This document shows, piece by piece, positions 1-9,103 of a DNA stretch of 63,739 bases. Position 1 is the first letter of the stretch. Each line of letters starts with the position of its first letter. The stretch is from contig CAYRFQ010000039.1 of assembly GCA_964423615.1 (NCBI GenBank), forward strand, positions 1-63,739, in the 5' to 3' direction. The position numbers and the translations under genes are program-made. Source of the stretch: CAYRFQ01 sp964423615. Its GTDB lineage: Bacteria; Planctomycetota; Planctomycetia; Gemmatales; Gemmataceae. Below the pieces are notes generated by a model. The model was not told the origin of the DNA, did no database searches, and saw only the letters and a list, made by a program, of their open reading frames with translations.

Positions 1-828
1 GATTGTAGGAGTTAAGGAGCACCAGAAAGCAAGACCTCGCGCTGTAGTATTAGGGAAACCATACTTTCTGGATAGCCTCTGAGGCCTACATGATCGAGAC
101 AGGACGAAATCGTTGGCGAAAGTCAACCAATGGCCACTGAAGAAATCTCGAAAACATTCTCTCTATTTTCACAAGGAAGGAAAACTCTCCTTTGCCCCAC
201 CGAAAGACGCCAATGGCTACGACCAATACACAAGCGACCCGAGCCGACCAGTTCCCTTTACCGAATCGGTTGCAATCGGAATGACGCGAGAATTCACGAC
301 TGACGACAAAAGGTTTATTTCGCGTCGTCCAGACGTCTTGGTGTATCAAATAGAACCCCTGAAGAAAGACGTTACCCTTGCGGGTAGTTTATTGGCGAAA
401 CTAGTTGTGTCGACTTCCGGCACCGACTCCAACTGGGTCGTGAAGTTGATCGATGTGTTTCCAGACGACGCCGAAGATTTTTCCGGAATTGAGCTGACCC
501 AGTCCCTCGCAGGATATCAGATCATGGTTCCCAGCGAAGTAATCCGAGGGCGATTCCGGGAGACTTACTCCAAACCGAGACCGTTCGTATCGAATCGTCC
601 AACACGTGTCACCTTTCCTCTGTAAGACGTCCTTCATACGTTCCGTAAAGGACATCAAATCATGATTCAAATAACATAGTACGTGGTTTCCGTTGGTCGA
701 TCGCAATCCCCAAAAAGTTCGTCCCCAACATATTCCGAGCCAAGGAGACTGATTTCATCAACGCGACTCAACGAGTCTAACGATCCACAAAGTACACATC
801 TTTGATCGACGTGGGCGTTCTTCCGTAA
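1..828 (+). pseudogene. Degraded CocE/NonD-family hydrolase, 3' part only
   Basis: The reading frame is broken, but three frames in order give the C-terminal half of a CocE/NonD hydrolase (X-Pro dipeptidyl-peptidase-like C-terminal jelly-roll domain). Bases 66-120 encode AYMIETGRNRWRK. After a frameshift, 113-625 encodes VNQWPL, a YTSDPSRPVP stretch, and RGRFRETY. A TAA at 623-625 then interrupts, although the same frame continues as DVLHTFRKGHQIMIQ. Another shift gives TWFPLVDRNPQK, and a last shift gives NIFRAKETDFINATQRV, followed by a TAA at 778-780 and SLIDVGVLP up to a stop at 826-828. The order matches the family's normal C-terminus, so this is a decayed gene with at least two stops and three frameshifts. 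The catalytic N-terminal half lies upstream of the window or is lost. Confidence 0.85.
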
Positions 829-975
829 ACAATAGGTTTCCAGCCCAGAAAAACGTCCTGGGATGTCGAACTCCTTTCGTTTCCAGGACGTAGTGATTGC
901 GGCGTCCAACTGATTCCTATTCCCAACCCAACTCTTCATTCGACCGACGCCGATCTTTATTCTCAGGAGCTCACG

Positions 976-1467
976 ATGCCCATCCGCGCTTTCCTTTCCG
1001 CCCTCACTCTGTTTTCTGGAGTCGCTATCCAAGCACAAGAGAAATCACCCGATAAACTCCCGCCGCTAAACAATAAAGTCCTCCAGTTTGCTACGCTCAA
1101 ATTGGGACAACAAGTTGGCAACGGTCAATGTTGGACTCTGGCTGACGCGGCCTTACGCTCTGCAGGGGCTCGTCGCCCGGGTCGACAAGGTTACCGCGCT
1201 TACCAGTTCGGAAAACAGCTTGAGAAAAAGGACAAGCTTCTCCCCGGAGACGTGCTACAAATGTACCAGGTGGTTTTCCGGTATCCGAGATCGTTTCAAC
1301 AATTTCCCTTGCACACTGCAATCGTTTCAAAAGTGGACGGGACCAAAGTCGAAGTCCTCAATCAGAACTTGGGTGGTGACAAGAAAGTCCAACGGACAGA
1401 ATTTGACTTGCGAGGGTTGAAGCGTGGAAAGATTTTTGCATTCCGACCACAGCCGAGAAGTCGATAA
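976..1467 (+). CDS. Exported papain-fold-like (BBC1/AIM3-type) protein
   Basis: A 163-residue protein with a signal peptide (about 1-20, ending AIQAQ). The mature part opens with LKLGQQVGNGQCWTLADAAL, resembling the Cys-containing start of the BBC1/AIM3 cysteine-proteinase-fold domain. His in FPLHTAIVS and the Asn/Gln-rich VEVLNQNLGG could complete a papain-like site. Whether it is catalytic is unknown. An AGGAG ribosome site lies about 8 bases before the ATG. The next gene starts inside the 3' end, so the two are probably co-transcribed. The fold assignment rests on motif resemblance only. Confidence 0.7.
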   Translation: MPIRAFLSALTLFSGVAIQAQEKSPDKLPPLNNKVLQFATLKLGQQVGNGQCWTLADAALRSAGARRPGRQGYRAYQFGKQLEKKDKLLPGDVLQMYQVVFRYPRSFQQFPLHTAIVSKVDGTKVEVLNQNLGGDKKVQRTEFDLRGLKRGKIFAFRPQPRSR

Positions 1468-2371
1468 ACGCGATGGAGATTCAGAACGATTATCTTCATC
1501 GGATTGTTGCATTCTGAATAACGGCCCAGGAGCGTGGGCTTTCGAGGAGTTAGCACGCTCACTCAGCTCTGCACTTTGGGTGGATATCTCAGCAACCCCT
1601 CGGAGGTACAACTATCTGCTCAATCTGGAAGATCATCCCATTCCCTCTCGAGGTGAGTTATTCATTCCGTACTCTTCCATCATCCTGGCTGCTGATAAGA
1701 GACTCCTGGCCGAACGATTCTTCTACCACCAAGTTCCAATCCCACGAACGTGGTTGGTCGAAACGGTCGAAGAGATCGATGCGATCCGAAAACTCAATCG
1801 TGAGGTGGAGTTGTGTCTCAAATATCCGATCGGTTGTGGCGGCTCAGGACACAGACTCTTGACCAACGATTTGACAATTCCAAAACGCTGGCCGAGACCA
1901 TTACTCATCCAGGAGTTCATTCGATTGGAACGACCAGAGGTCTATCGGACGTTTGGGATCGGTGGAGAGATTTTTGGATGGGTTGCACGTCGATATCGTT
2001 TGGAACAAATCGAAATAGCTCCCTCTCCCTGGGTCGCACATGCCCGTGGTGCCGTGTACGAATTGGAGCATGGGCCTCCGTCGCAAGTAGCTCTCACGGC
2101 CAAGCGTGCTCTACAAGCGACAGATCTACTCGCTTCGTTTGGGTGTGTCGATTTACTACAAAGACCCGACGGGGAATGGGTGGTACTCGAAGTAGGAACC
2201 GATGGAGTGTTCAATCACGTCGATCGAGACATAGGCGTTCCAGAATTCGAGAGAGAACTTCACTCCCGACTTGCGACCGCCTTTTGGTCGCGTACAGCGA
2301 CTCCACCTTGGCACCCTGGCGATTGGTCATCGCGATCGATTAATTCCGAAACAACAGATATTTACGACTGA
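1424..2371 (+). CDS. ATP-grasp enzyme (RimK/carboxylate-amine ligase type)
   Basis: A 315-residue protein with ATP-grasp features: a substrate half up to about residue 90, then LAADKRLLAERF, a lysine in LKYPIGCGGSGHRLL fitting the ATP-binding loop, LIQEFIRLERPEVYRTFGIGG, and a late GCVDLLQRPDGEWVVLEVGTDG with the acidic residues that usually hold magnesium. Such enzymes join a carboxylate to an amine via an acyl phosphate; the substrate cannot be read. No ATG is available near the start. GTG at 1424 has GAGGG seven bases upstream and overlaps the previous gene by 44 bases; TTG at 1436 is the alternative. Conserved sequence only begins near DCCILNNGPGAWAFEEL. The 3' end overlaps the convergent gtrA-like gene by 32 bases. 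Confidence 0.75.
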   Translation: MERFLHSDHSREVDKRDGDSERLSSSDCCILNNGPGAWAFEELARSLSSALWVDISATPRRYNYLLNLEDHPIPSRGELFIPYSSIILAADKRLLAERFFYHQVPIPRTWLVETVEEIDAIRKLNREVELCLKYPIGCGGSGHRLLTNDLTIPKRWPRPLLIQEFIRLERPEVYRTFGIGGEIFGWVARRYRLEQIEIAPSPWVAHARGAVYELEHGPPSQVALTAKRALQATDLLASFGCVDLLQRPDGEWVVLEVGTDGVFNHVDRDIGVPEFERELHSRLATAFWSRTATPPWHPGDWSSRSINSETTDIYD

Positions 2372-2768
2372 AAAAATTCCAGACGAACGCCGACCCGAGA
2401 GCAAAAATTTTGGCCACTCCAAGGTGGACACCTGCTTGAACATGAAGGACTTCGATGGCACCGAGGGTCAGGCCAAGCCCAACAAGGGACAACAATGTAA
2501 AAGCCACGAAACCAATCGAAACGTTGTCGTGCGTTTTGCCAAAGACCCAGACGGAACATAAAACGTATTGGAGAACACCGCCTGTCAAGTACCCCAAGGC
2601 GGCCGCCAAAATCTTAGGACAAACAATCCACTCGACCAACACGAACAACATTCCAACGTCTACACACGCCGCAAACGCTGACACCATCAGGGCTCGTGGG
2701 ACCTGAATGAATAAACTCTCGACCGGGGAAACCACGTAGCGTTTGACGAGTTGTATGGCTGACGACAT
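2340..2768 (-). CDS. GtrA-family membrane protein
   Basis: A 142-residue protein with four predicted membrane segments (roughly 25-45, 50-72, 85-107, 115-137) and the GtrA pattern: a charged start (VPRALMVS) and the tail FVWNFFSRKYLLFRN, in which the aromatic and basic residues are typical. GtrA-like proteins are thought to help move lipid-linked sugars across the membrane for cell-surface polysaccharide modification. A TTG 12 bases upstream would give four more residues, but the ATG at 2768 has GGAG at good spacing and is preferred. The gene is convergent with, and overlaps, the ATP-grasp gene. Confidence 0.85.
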   Translation of the reverse strand: MSSAIQLVKRYVVSPVESLFIQVPRALMVSAFAACVDVGMLFVLVEWIVCPKILAAALGYLTGGVLQYVLCSVWVFGKTHDNVSIGFVAFTLLSLVGLGLTLGAIEVLHVQAGVHLGVAKIFALGSAFVWNFFSRKYLLFRN

Positions 2769-3141
2769 GACGCACTCCAAGAGATGACGCTGTCAGGTTT
2801 TATTTGTTGTGCAAATGGGGCCCCACTGAGGAGTGCCCCGCTTTCACAACTATAGGTCACAAAATAGAGACGCGAGAAAAACAAATGGAAGTGAGTAGTC
2901 CGGATGATTTCAGAATTGGGATTTGTCGAGAAATCGTAGGTGGACGCGGCGCGCGTGTAGTTCTTCATTTCTGCCGTATTTCCACGCGGCTCGCATGTAC
3001 TTTTTCTGGCCTGCAGTTATGTCCAAACAGACCTGATGTACCTACACCGAACAAAGAATTCCAAATACCAATGGCACACTTTTGGAAGTTGAAAAAGGAG
3101 GTTGTTCACAGACCTACCAGAGATGGCGACAACCTCCAAAA
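2769..3141. other. Intergenic spacer, no gene seen
   Basis: Lies upstream of the leftward gtrA-like gene and downstream of the leftward dusB gene. Open frames here have no recognisable domain and no good ribosome site. It should hold the gtrA-like promoter, but no clear box was found. Confidence 0.5.
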
Positions 3142-4227
3142 TCACCAGTGGGAAATGGGCCCTTTCGGGACTGCGATTTGATCGACACCAACGCCCCACT
3201 TGCGCCAGTTCTCAGGTTCACCGCGTTCGCGTAGCGTCTCGACGATTCCATTGAATGTCGCAACGCTTTCGATGTTGACGAGTTGTTGTTGAATTTCGCG
3301 ACCGGGCTTCATGACTTTACAGTACCAGTTGGCGACTTTACGAAACGTAACACATGCAAATCGGTCGCCGCGTTGGTCGAGGAGCCTGTGAAAGTGGCGG
3401 GCCATGAGGTCAAGCCGGTCAAAATATCCGGCTGGTTCGCCTGGGTCTCCCGTGTCTTCCCATCGAACGAGTTGTTGAAAAATCCAAGGGTTCAAAAGAG
3501 CGCCGCGTCCGATCGAAATGCCAGCACACCCTGTGTGACGATACATCCGGTCGGCATCTGCAATGGATCGAACGTCCCCGTTGCCGATCACGGGTATCGT
3601 CTCGACAGCATCCACGACCGCCTTGATGCCATCTAGATTGGCCGTTCCGCTGAAACCTTGTTCGCGTGTTCGGCCATGAATGATGACCCCCGCAACCCCA
3701 ACCTGCTCGAAGGCACGCGCGAACTCCGGAGCCGTCCAGCTGGTATCGTCCCAACCGAGCCGCATCTTCACTGTCACCGGAATGTCAATCGCTTGAACGA
3801 CGGCCTCAACGACGCCAATCGTCTGGTTACGGTTACACATCATCGCCGACCCGCCGCCATTCTTGGTGATCTTGTTGACCGGGCAACCCATGTTGATGTC
3901 GATCACCGAAGCTCCGTAATCCGCCAGCCACTGGGCCGCTTCAGCCATGTATTGTGGATCAGACCCATAGATTTGAAACGCGACCGGCCGATCTTGATCG
4001 TTCGTTGCGATCAATTCGAGCGTCTTCTTGCTTTTCTGAAGCAACGCTCGGGCGTTGACCAGGTCGGTCGTCGCGAGTCCAAGCCCACCAAGCTCACGGA
4101 CGACCGATCGCAATGGCAGATTCGTATACCCCGCCAGCGGCGCAAGGAAATACCGGGACGGCAGTTCAAGTGCACCAAGTCGAAACGCCTGTTTTGTTCG
4201 TGGTTGTTCAGTAAGAGCCGTTGTCAT
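3142..4227 (-). CDS. dusB: tRNA-dihydrouridine synthase, DusB type
   Basis: A 361-residue FMN enzyme that reduces uridines to dihydrouridine in tRNA D-loops. Family landmarks: LAPLAGYTN near residue 29, the catalytic Cys115 in INMGCPVNKITKNGGGSAMM, the substrate/FMN histidine in IIHGRTREQGFSG, and the FMN phosphate-binding GNGDVRS and GISIGRGALLNPW. The helical C-terminal RNA-binding domain follows (CVTFRKVANWYCKVMKPG). Length is somewhat above the 320-340 usual for DusB because of short extensions at both ends. It stands alone, with the isomerase gene upstream on the same strand. Confidence 0.95.
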   Translation of the reverse strand: MTTALTEQPRTKQAFRLGALELPSRYFLAPLAGYTNLPLRSVVRELGGLGLATTDLVNARALLQKSKKTLELIATNDQDRPVAFQIYGSDPQYMAEAAQWLADYGASVIDINMGCPVNKITKNGGGSAMMCNRNQTIGVVEAVVQAIDIPVTVKMRLGWDDTSWTAPEFARAFEQVGVAGVIIHGRTREQGFSGTANLDGIKAVVDAVETIPVIGNGDVRSIADADRMYRHTGCAGISIGRGALLNPWIFQQLVRWEDTGDPGEPAGYFDRLDLMARHFHRLLDQRGDRFACVTFRKVANWYCKVMKPGREIQQQLVNIESVATFNGIVETLRERGEPENWRKWGVGVDQIAVPKGPISHW

Positions 4228-4658
4228 GGTGCTTCATCAAAGGGCCAATATTTGCATCCTGCGAAAACTCACAATGTCCGCCTCTCTGTTTTTCCAACAC
4301 GGATTCACGAACAAGAAGCATTAAATCCCGCCCTTGCCAGTCTTCGGTCTTGAAATCTCGGCACAAAAGAGTTGCTTCCTCGACGAAGAAGTTCGGAGCC
4401 AGAGAGTCGCTCGGATGGTTTGGTCTGCAGAGTCGCGCACAGGCTTGGGAAGACCCATGGCAATTTCTTGGACAACATCCGCTAGGTTCGAGAAAAGCGT
4501 CCGCACGACAATCGAGGCCACATACATTTTGTCAAGAAGTCGACGAAGTACTTTGCTTCGGGTGGCCCAGGTGATCCAGTCCCAAGCATCGTTCTCCGGA
4601 ACTCAATCGCTGTGCCCCTTTTGCGGGCAAGGAAAAACAACTCCTTCTGCTCGATCAG
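4228..4658. other. Intergenic region with unrecognised open frames
   Basis: Between dusB and the upstream isomerase gene. On the minus strand two frames stay open for a while: one reads DVVQEIAMGLPKPV (4321-4527), another CRDFKTEDWQGRDLMLLVRE up to the dusB start. Neither has a ribosome site or a recognisable family. They could be remnants of a decayed gene, but this could not be shown, so no gene is called. Confidence 0.35.
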
Positions 4659-5447
4659 CTATCCCACGAACCGTCGAAGAAAACCAAGCCCCTCCTCAAT
4701 TGGTCCCAAAGACCGATCTTTGTTTTCACACTTCAAAACGATCCAACCGTGATAATCAGTGCCTTCGAGTTCGGCCACCAGCCCCATCCAATCGACTTCG
4801 CCGTGCCCCAGAGGAACGATCTGGGCCATACGATTCGGAGAACTTCTGCGTGCGTCACGCGCTTGCACTTGAACGATTCTTCCAGCAAGTGCCTGCACAG
4901 CTTCGAACGGACGAAAGCTGTTGGCCGTCAAATTCGCTGGATCGAAGTAAACGCCCAGGCTTCCGGTGTCTATGCTGTCGAGCAACTTGGCGAGTGTCGC
5001 TCCCGACTCCAGTCCGGTTTCCAAGGCCAAAGTTGTGCCCACCCGGTCTCCATACTCACCAAGGGTAGTGAGAGTTTCTTTGAGCATCTTGTATTCTAAG
5101 TCGTCTTCGTCTGCGGGAACCTGGCCTGCCTGAATCGTAGCAATCGGCCCCCCGAGATCGTAAGCGAGTTGCATGACGCTCTTGACGTACTCGATCCGAG
5201 GTTCCAGGTTTTGTGGATCACTCAGCCCACGACGCGTGACACAACTCACGGAAGCTACATCCAGGTTTTTGGACTTCAGGACATTGCGAAATTCCCGACG
5301 ACCTGTTTCCCCCAGCTCCTGAGGTGAGAGGTCACCAACTCCGGGAACTTGCACCCCGTCAAACTCCAATTCGGACGCTTTTTCGATTGCCCGCCGAAAC
5401 CGCATCGCAAACGACTCGAGGGCGACACCTAATTTGAACTTACGCAT
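4659..5447 (-). CDS. Sugar phosphate isomerase/epimerase family protein (TIM barrel)
   Basis: A 262-residue protein of the xylose-isomerase-like TIM-barrel superfamily. Visible: KLGVALESF (strand 1), LEFDGVQVPG (strand 2), IATIQAGQVP, the metal-ligand glutamate in TLALETG, GVYFDPANL with the conserved Asp, QVQARD, and the terminal PLGHGEVDW-LVAELEGTDYHGWIVLKCE. These residues bind a divalent metal and catalyse isomerisation or epimerisation; the substrate cannot be told. No signal peptide, so cytoplasmic, unlike the second family member at 34227. It ends 431 bases before dusB. Confidence 0.85.
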   Translation of the reverse strand: MRKFKLGVALESFAMRFRRAIEKASELEFDGVQVPGVGDLSPQELGETGRREFRNVLKSKNLDVASVSCVTRRGLSDPQNLEPRIEYVKSVMQLAYDLGGPIATIQAGQVPADEDDLEYKMLKETLTTLGEYGDRVGTTLALETGLESGATLAKLLDSIDTGSLGVYFDPANLTANSFRPFEAVQALAGRIVQVQARDARRSSPNRMAQIVPLGHGEVDWMGLVAELEGTDYHGWIVLKCENKDRSLGPIEEGLGFLRRFVG

Positions 5448-5531
5448 AAAATTGATTCGTCAAGAAAACTTGGAGGAACTGCCAGTTTAACTCATTCAGA
5501 AGAGCACAAAATGAACGTTCAGAACGAACTA

Positions 5532-5993
5532 TTACTCATTTTTCGCGTCCAGGTACGCCCGTGTTTGAGCAAGGACTTGGTCGTCGACCTGATAGATTCG
5601 AATCCGCGGCTTGGGTCTGGCTACGGGAGACTTTGGTATTCCATGCAACTCAAATTCTTGACCGTTGTAAGTTAAGGGGATTACGTAATCCCCTTTTCCT
5701 TTCCAGCCGTTCTCGGATTTCAGATTTTCCAACCCCATGATTTTGAGCGGAACGTTGATCTCGATCGTTGGATGTTTTCCTTTGGTAGCCAATACTTCTT
5801 TAACCTTGACTTCGGGAAAAGGATCACCGGAAACACTCTCCACTTCCGCGACGACGACCGTCGATGCCGTGAGAACTTGGGCCCGCGAGACAACGTTCAT
5901 CCCCCTCGAACTCCAAGCCGTATAGCTGAGCCAACCGATCCAACCAAAGAACAACAAGGCTACAATCAGAACACGCCAACGGGCCATCGTCAT
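5532..5993 (-). CDS. Membrane-anchored hypothetical protein
   Basis: A 153-residue protein with one N-terminal membrane segment (about 6-26, VLIVALLFFGWIGWLSYTAW) and a soluble part of mostly beta character containing STVVVAEVESVSGDPFPEVKVKEVLATKG and KGDYVIPLTYNG. No family was recognised. The start ATG overlaps the stop of the upstream gene by four bases (ATGA), so the two are translationally coupled. The C-terminal domain is probably outside the cytoplasm if the segment is an uncleaved anchor. Confidence 0.7.
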   Translation of the reverse strand: MTMARWRVLIVALLFFGWIGWLSYTAWSSRGMNVVSRAQVLTASTVVVAEVESVSGDPFPEVKVKEVLATKGKHPTIEINVPLKIMGLENLKSENGWKGKGDYVIPLTYNGQEFELHGIPKSPVARPKPRIRIYQVDDQVLAQTRAYLDAKNE

Positions 5994-6445
5994 CGGTTGC
6001 CCTCGGTATCGTCACTGGTCAGTTCAATTCGATAGCCCTTGACCAGAGCTTCGTCCAGGTCATACACGTCTTTGAAGTCTTCGGGGCGGTCGTGGTCGGT
6101 CTTGCTCATCAAACCGCCTTCGATCAAATTGAAGACGATATGTCCGAAGTCGTCGGTCTTGTTAATGCCCCACAACTTGAAGACGACGCGGGCCATGTAC
6201 CCAAACTCACGAAGTGCCAAATCCCGAGCGCCCTCCACCAATTCACGCCCGCTCACATGATGTTCGGGTTTCGCCGAGGCAATCTCAAGGGCCTCAGCCG
6301 ACTCTTCTTGGGGGAGTCGCCCAAGTTTCTTTTGAGTGTAGTGCAGAGCATGAAAAACGAACTCGTAGGCTTCGTAAGCATAACGTGGATCACGCTGGAC
6401 GATTTCCGCCAATCCCTCGTCAAACATTGGCCCTGTCCCCTTCAC
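5990..6445 (-). CDS. Minf_1886-family uncharacterised protein
   Basis: A 151-residue soluble protein matching a small uncharacterised family found in Planctomycetes and Verrucomicrobia (named after Minf_1886). Its core is IVQRDPRYAYEAYEFVFHALHYTQKKLGR, HVSGRELVEGARDLALREFGYMARVVFKLWGI and TDDFGHIVFNLIEGGLMSKT. No catalytic motif is seen. A GTG start gives 151 residues; an internal ATG at 6427 (MFDEGL) may be the true start, since homologous sequence begins there. It overlaps the following membrane-protein gene by four bases. Confidence 0.8.
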   Translation of the reverse strand: MKGTGPMFDEGLAEIVQRDPRYAYEAYEFVFHALHYTQKKLGRLPQEESAEALEIASAKPEHHVSGRELVEGARDLALREFGYMARVVFKLWGINKTDDFGHIVFNLIEGGLMSKTDHDRPEDFKDVYDLDEALVKGYRIELTSDDTEGNR

Positions 6446-6536
6446 TCTCCGACCGACCGGAGAAGCAATCTTCTCATCCGATAACCCATTATTTTGTCAT
6501 TGTACGGAAGGTCTCGCAAATCGGAACCCTTCGGGA

Positions 6537-7346
6537 TCATTTGAGCGTCGTCAAAATTTCGTCTTGATTCACAATAATGCGGCGGCCGTCCTCGAACTCG
6601 ACCAATAGGCGTCGAGCGAGTAATTCCTGGTAAAGCACCTTGCCTTGCCCTTTGTTGGTCACAACTCGGGTCCCTGGGCTTGGCAATTCCCTTTGGTGAT
6701 CTTCGTAGACTTCTTGTTCGAACCGAAGACAACATTTGAGTCGACCACAACGCCCGGAAATTTTGGCCGGATCGAGTGTCGATTTCTGCAGCTTAGCCAT
6801 TCGCATGGAAACGGGCGGCATTACCGTCATGTGGTTGTTGCAACAAACTGGCTTACCGCAATCACCGTAGTCGGCCAACAACTTCGCCTCGTCTCGGACC
6901 CCGATTTGTCGCATCTCGATTCGTGTTCGGTATTCACGTGCGAGGTCTTTGACCAACTCGCGAAAGTCGACTCGTTTCTCGGCAAGGAAATAGAAAATAA
7001 TGCGTTCGCCGCCGAAGATATGCTCGACGTCGACGAGTTCCATTTGCAATTTTCGATTCACGATAAACTTATTGCACGCATGGAACTCGCTCATTTCGGC
7101 CTTCCGCAGCCCGACGGAATGGTCCATATCCTCTTCCGTCATCAACCGGACGATTTCACCCGTCGTCGGTTCGGCAATCATCTCGATGACCTTCGGATTG
7201 GCCTCACAAAGAATCTCGGCAGCTTCTTGCCCGCGCTCGGTCCGCACGACGACCTCATTGCCGCGAACGTAAGGTCTGCCGTCAGCGGATTCGAATTCCC
7301 CGAGAAAACGCATCAAGCCGTGTCTGGCTATATATTTTGGAATCAT
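6537..7346 (-). CDS. ricT: PSP1-domain protein, RicT/YaaT type
   Basis: About 269 residues with the PSP1 domain in the middle (EMSEFHACNKFI, ERIIFYFLAEKRVDFRELVKDLAREYRTRIEMRQIGVRDEAKLL) and the RicT cysteine set in DCGKPVCC and GRCGRLKCCLRFE. In Bacillus, RicT is part of the Fe-S-bearing RicA-F-T complex that acts with RNase Y in mRNA processing. The C-terminal part (TRVVTNKGQGKVLYQELLARRLLVEFEDG) looks like a small beta-barrel. The ORF opens 14 codons earlier at a GTG, but the family normally starts at about MIPKYIARHGLMR, so that ATG was used. Confidence 0.85.
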   Translation of the reverse strand: MIPKYIARHGLMRFLGEFESADGRPYVRGNEVVVRTERGQEAAEILCEANPKVIEMIAEPTTGEIVRLMTEEDMDHSVGLRKAEMSEFHACNKFIVNRKLQMELVDVEHIFGGERIIFYFLAEKRVDFRELVKDLAREYRTRIEMRQIGVRDEAKLLADYGDCGKPVCCNNHMTVMPPVSMRMAKLQKSTLDPAKISGRCGRLKCCLRFEQEVYEDHQRELPSPGTRVVTNKGQGKVLYQELLARRLLVEFEDGRRIIVNQDEILTTLK

Positions 7347-7510
7347 AAGCCCTGAGGGTTCGTTAGGCTTTGGCAGTTTGGAGTACACAAGAGGTAGCTA
7401 CCCACCCACCAACGATTGTCGTGAGGGAACCGTGGTTAGGTCAAGGCCCTTTGGGGAGATTTCGGTAGACGATAACAGCTTCGGATGAATTCCCAAAGCC
7501 ATAGAATCCC

Positions 7511-8839
7511 CTACCGACCATCAACGAGCTTCGTTTGTATGATCCGCTCGAGCTGGTCGATCTTGGTTTCGGTAAGGCGTCCGGACGAACGCCAGAGAGG
7601 GGTTCCTCGATCATCCAGAAGAATGAGAGTGGGGTATCGTTGACCGATCTGGAATTCTTCAGGAACAGCGTTGCGAGGGCCATCCGCAAGTAAAATTCGG
7701 AAGTTGGTTTGTTGGAGAGAACACCACCGGGCAACACGATACTTGCTGTCATTGACCGCAATACTCACGACTTCTAGACCAACAGGCCCAAATTGACTCT
7801 GCCAGGTCTTCAGATTCCAGATCTGGCTCTTGCCTTCTTGAGAATTGGTCCGCCAAAAGCTCAATAAAACGAGTTTACCGAGCCGATTTTTCTTCCACTC
7901 CCAGGTCTTGCCATAAATGTCGGTCAGAGCAAAATTGCGCAGTCGGGTTCCGTCCATCAGACACGACGGAACTGTCGTGGTTCCCGGCGGGGCGGCATAA
8001 TTCGGTGACGAGGAATCGTCGGTTTGGGTGGGTGTCAAACGAGTAGAGGAATCCGATCGACTCGGTCCAGATTCTGAATCGAAATCTTCCTCGGGTAGAG
8101 AAGAGGGTGTTTTCGCGATTGGTGATCGGCGACCGTTCGTTGGTCCCTGGACTATACCCGGAATTGTACCTGCACCCCTTCGTCGGCGTGACTGGAACTC
8201 TTGACCACCTCCATTCTCGAAAGGATCGGCAGTATTTCTCCGTGGTGGATTGGAACCGCGTACCTGTGGAGAACGAGTGTCGTCCAGGTTTTCCGATGAG
8301 CTTCTGTCTCCGCGACGAGTCTGCGAATTCTCGAAACCCATACCCTGATCCGCCCCATCTTCGGGATACATACGGATAGCAACTGGGACATGGGGAGCGG
8401 TCGTCTGAGTCGTGCCCACCAGGGTGCGACTTCCTGCCGAAGAAGTTGCAATTAGCTTGTATTTCGTGCCCGGCTTCAACCCGTAAAACATAAAATGCCC
8501 TTCGGGTTGAACTTCAAGGGTAATCGGGGCCACGTCTGTGTCGAGTTCCCTAAGGCTGATGCATTTCACACGAGCTTTTCTAAAGGTGCGATTAGGGTCG
8601 GCTGGATCAGTCAAGTAGCCGCCAATTGCGGCCGTCGAGTCACCTGCACCGGACGCCTGCCGAATGGGATCATCCTGTGGGTCAGGTATCGTGGATGCCA
8701 CTGGCTGGGGTTGTTGGTGGGGTTGGGTCTTACGAGGCCAAGGCCACCAACCAGTACGATCGGAATTACCCCCCGTCGAAGCGCAGCCTGAGGCTAAGCC
8801 AAGGAAACAAAATATCAAGATGTAGGGCACGACGCGCAC
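7511..8839 (-). CDS. Lipoprotein with C-terminal thioredoxin-like domain lacking CXXC
   Basis: A 442-residue protein with a lipoprotein signal (GLASGCAS, Cys19). Residues about 75-165 (GYLTDPADPNRTFRKARVKCISLREL...VPVAIRMYP) look like a carboxypeptidase-regulatory/CNA-B-like beta fold. A low-complexity Ser/Arg/Pro/Asp linker covers about 165-290. The C-terminal 150 residues form an AhpC/TSA-type thioredoxin fold (LRNFALTDIYGKTWEW, LGKLVLLSFWRTNSQEG, GLEVVSIAVND, RYPTLILLDDRGTPLWRSSG). Where redox-active relatives have WCxPC, this protein has RTNSQEG, so it cannot act as a thiol oxidoreductase. A binding or scaffolding role in the envelope is inferred. Confidence 0.8.
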   Translation of the reverse strand: MRVVPYILIFCFLGLASGCASTGGNSDRTGWWPWPRKTQPHQQPQPVASTIPDPQDDPIRQASGAGDSTAAIGGYLTDPADPNRTFRKARVKCISLRELDTDVAPITLEVQPEGHFMFYGLKPGTKYKLIATSSAGSRTLVGTTQTTAPHVPVAIRMYPEDGADQGMGFENSQTRRGDRSSSENLDDTRSPQVRGSNPPRRNTADPFENGGGQEFQSRRRRGAGTIPGIVQGPTNGRRSPIAKTPSSLPEEDFDSESGPSRSDSSTRLTPTQTDDSSSPNYAAPPGTTTVPSCLMDGTRLRNFALTDIYGKTWEWKKNRLGKLVLLSFWRTNSQEGKSQIWNLKTWQSQFGPVGLEVVSIAVNDSKYRVARWCSLQQTNFRILLADGPRNAVPEEFQIGQRYPTLILLDDRGTPLWRSSGRLTETKIDQLERIIQTKLVDGR

Positions 8840-9103
8840 AGCTTGGCCCTCGAATCCGAAGGATACGAACGATGAGCAATTTCCGACTCATGCCGGAGGA
8901 GATGAAACCCAACAAGGACGAACGACCAGAAAGTCGGTACACAATCTCGTGTATGCTTCCATCATCGGTAACAACTCTGAGAAACTTTAACGGTTTTATG
9001 AACAATCCATAAAAAACTTGTTGTCGAAAGTCCTATTTCGTTTCAGTTCAAAACCTTACCCTCAACTTTTCCCGCCGATCGGGACTTCGTCAAGGAAAAG
9101 GAC

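Noticed and set aside
2804..3181. A 125-codon plus-strand frame between the gtrA-like gene and dusB
   Set aside because: No family pattern and its 3' end overlaps dusB; composition looks random.
4334..5068. A 244-codon plus-strand frame
   Set aside because: It is antisense to the TIM-barrel isomerase gene over much of its length, has no ribosome site, and shows no domain pattern.
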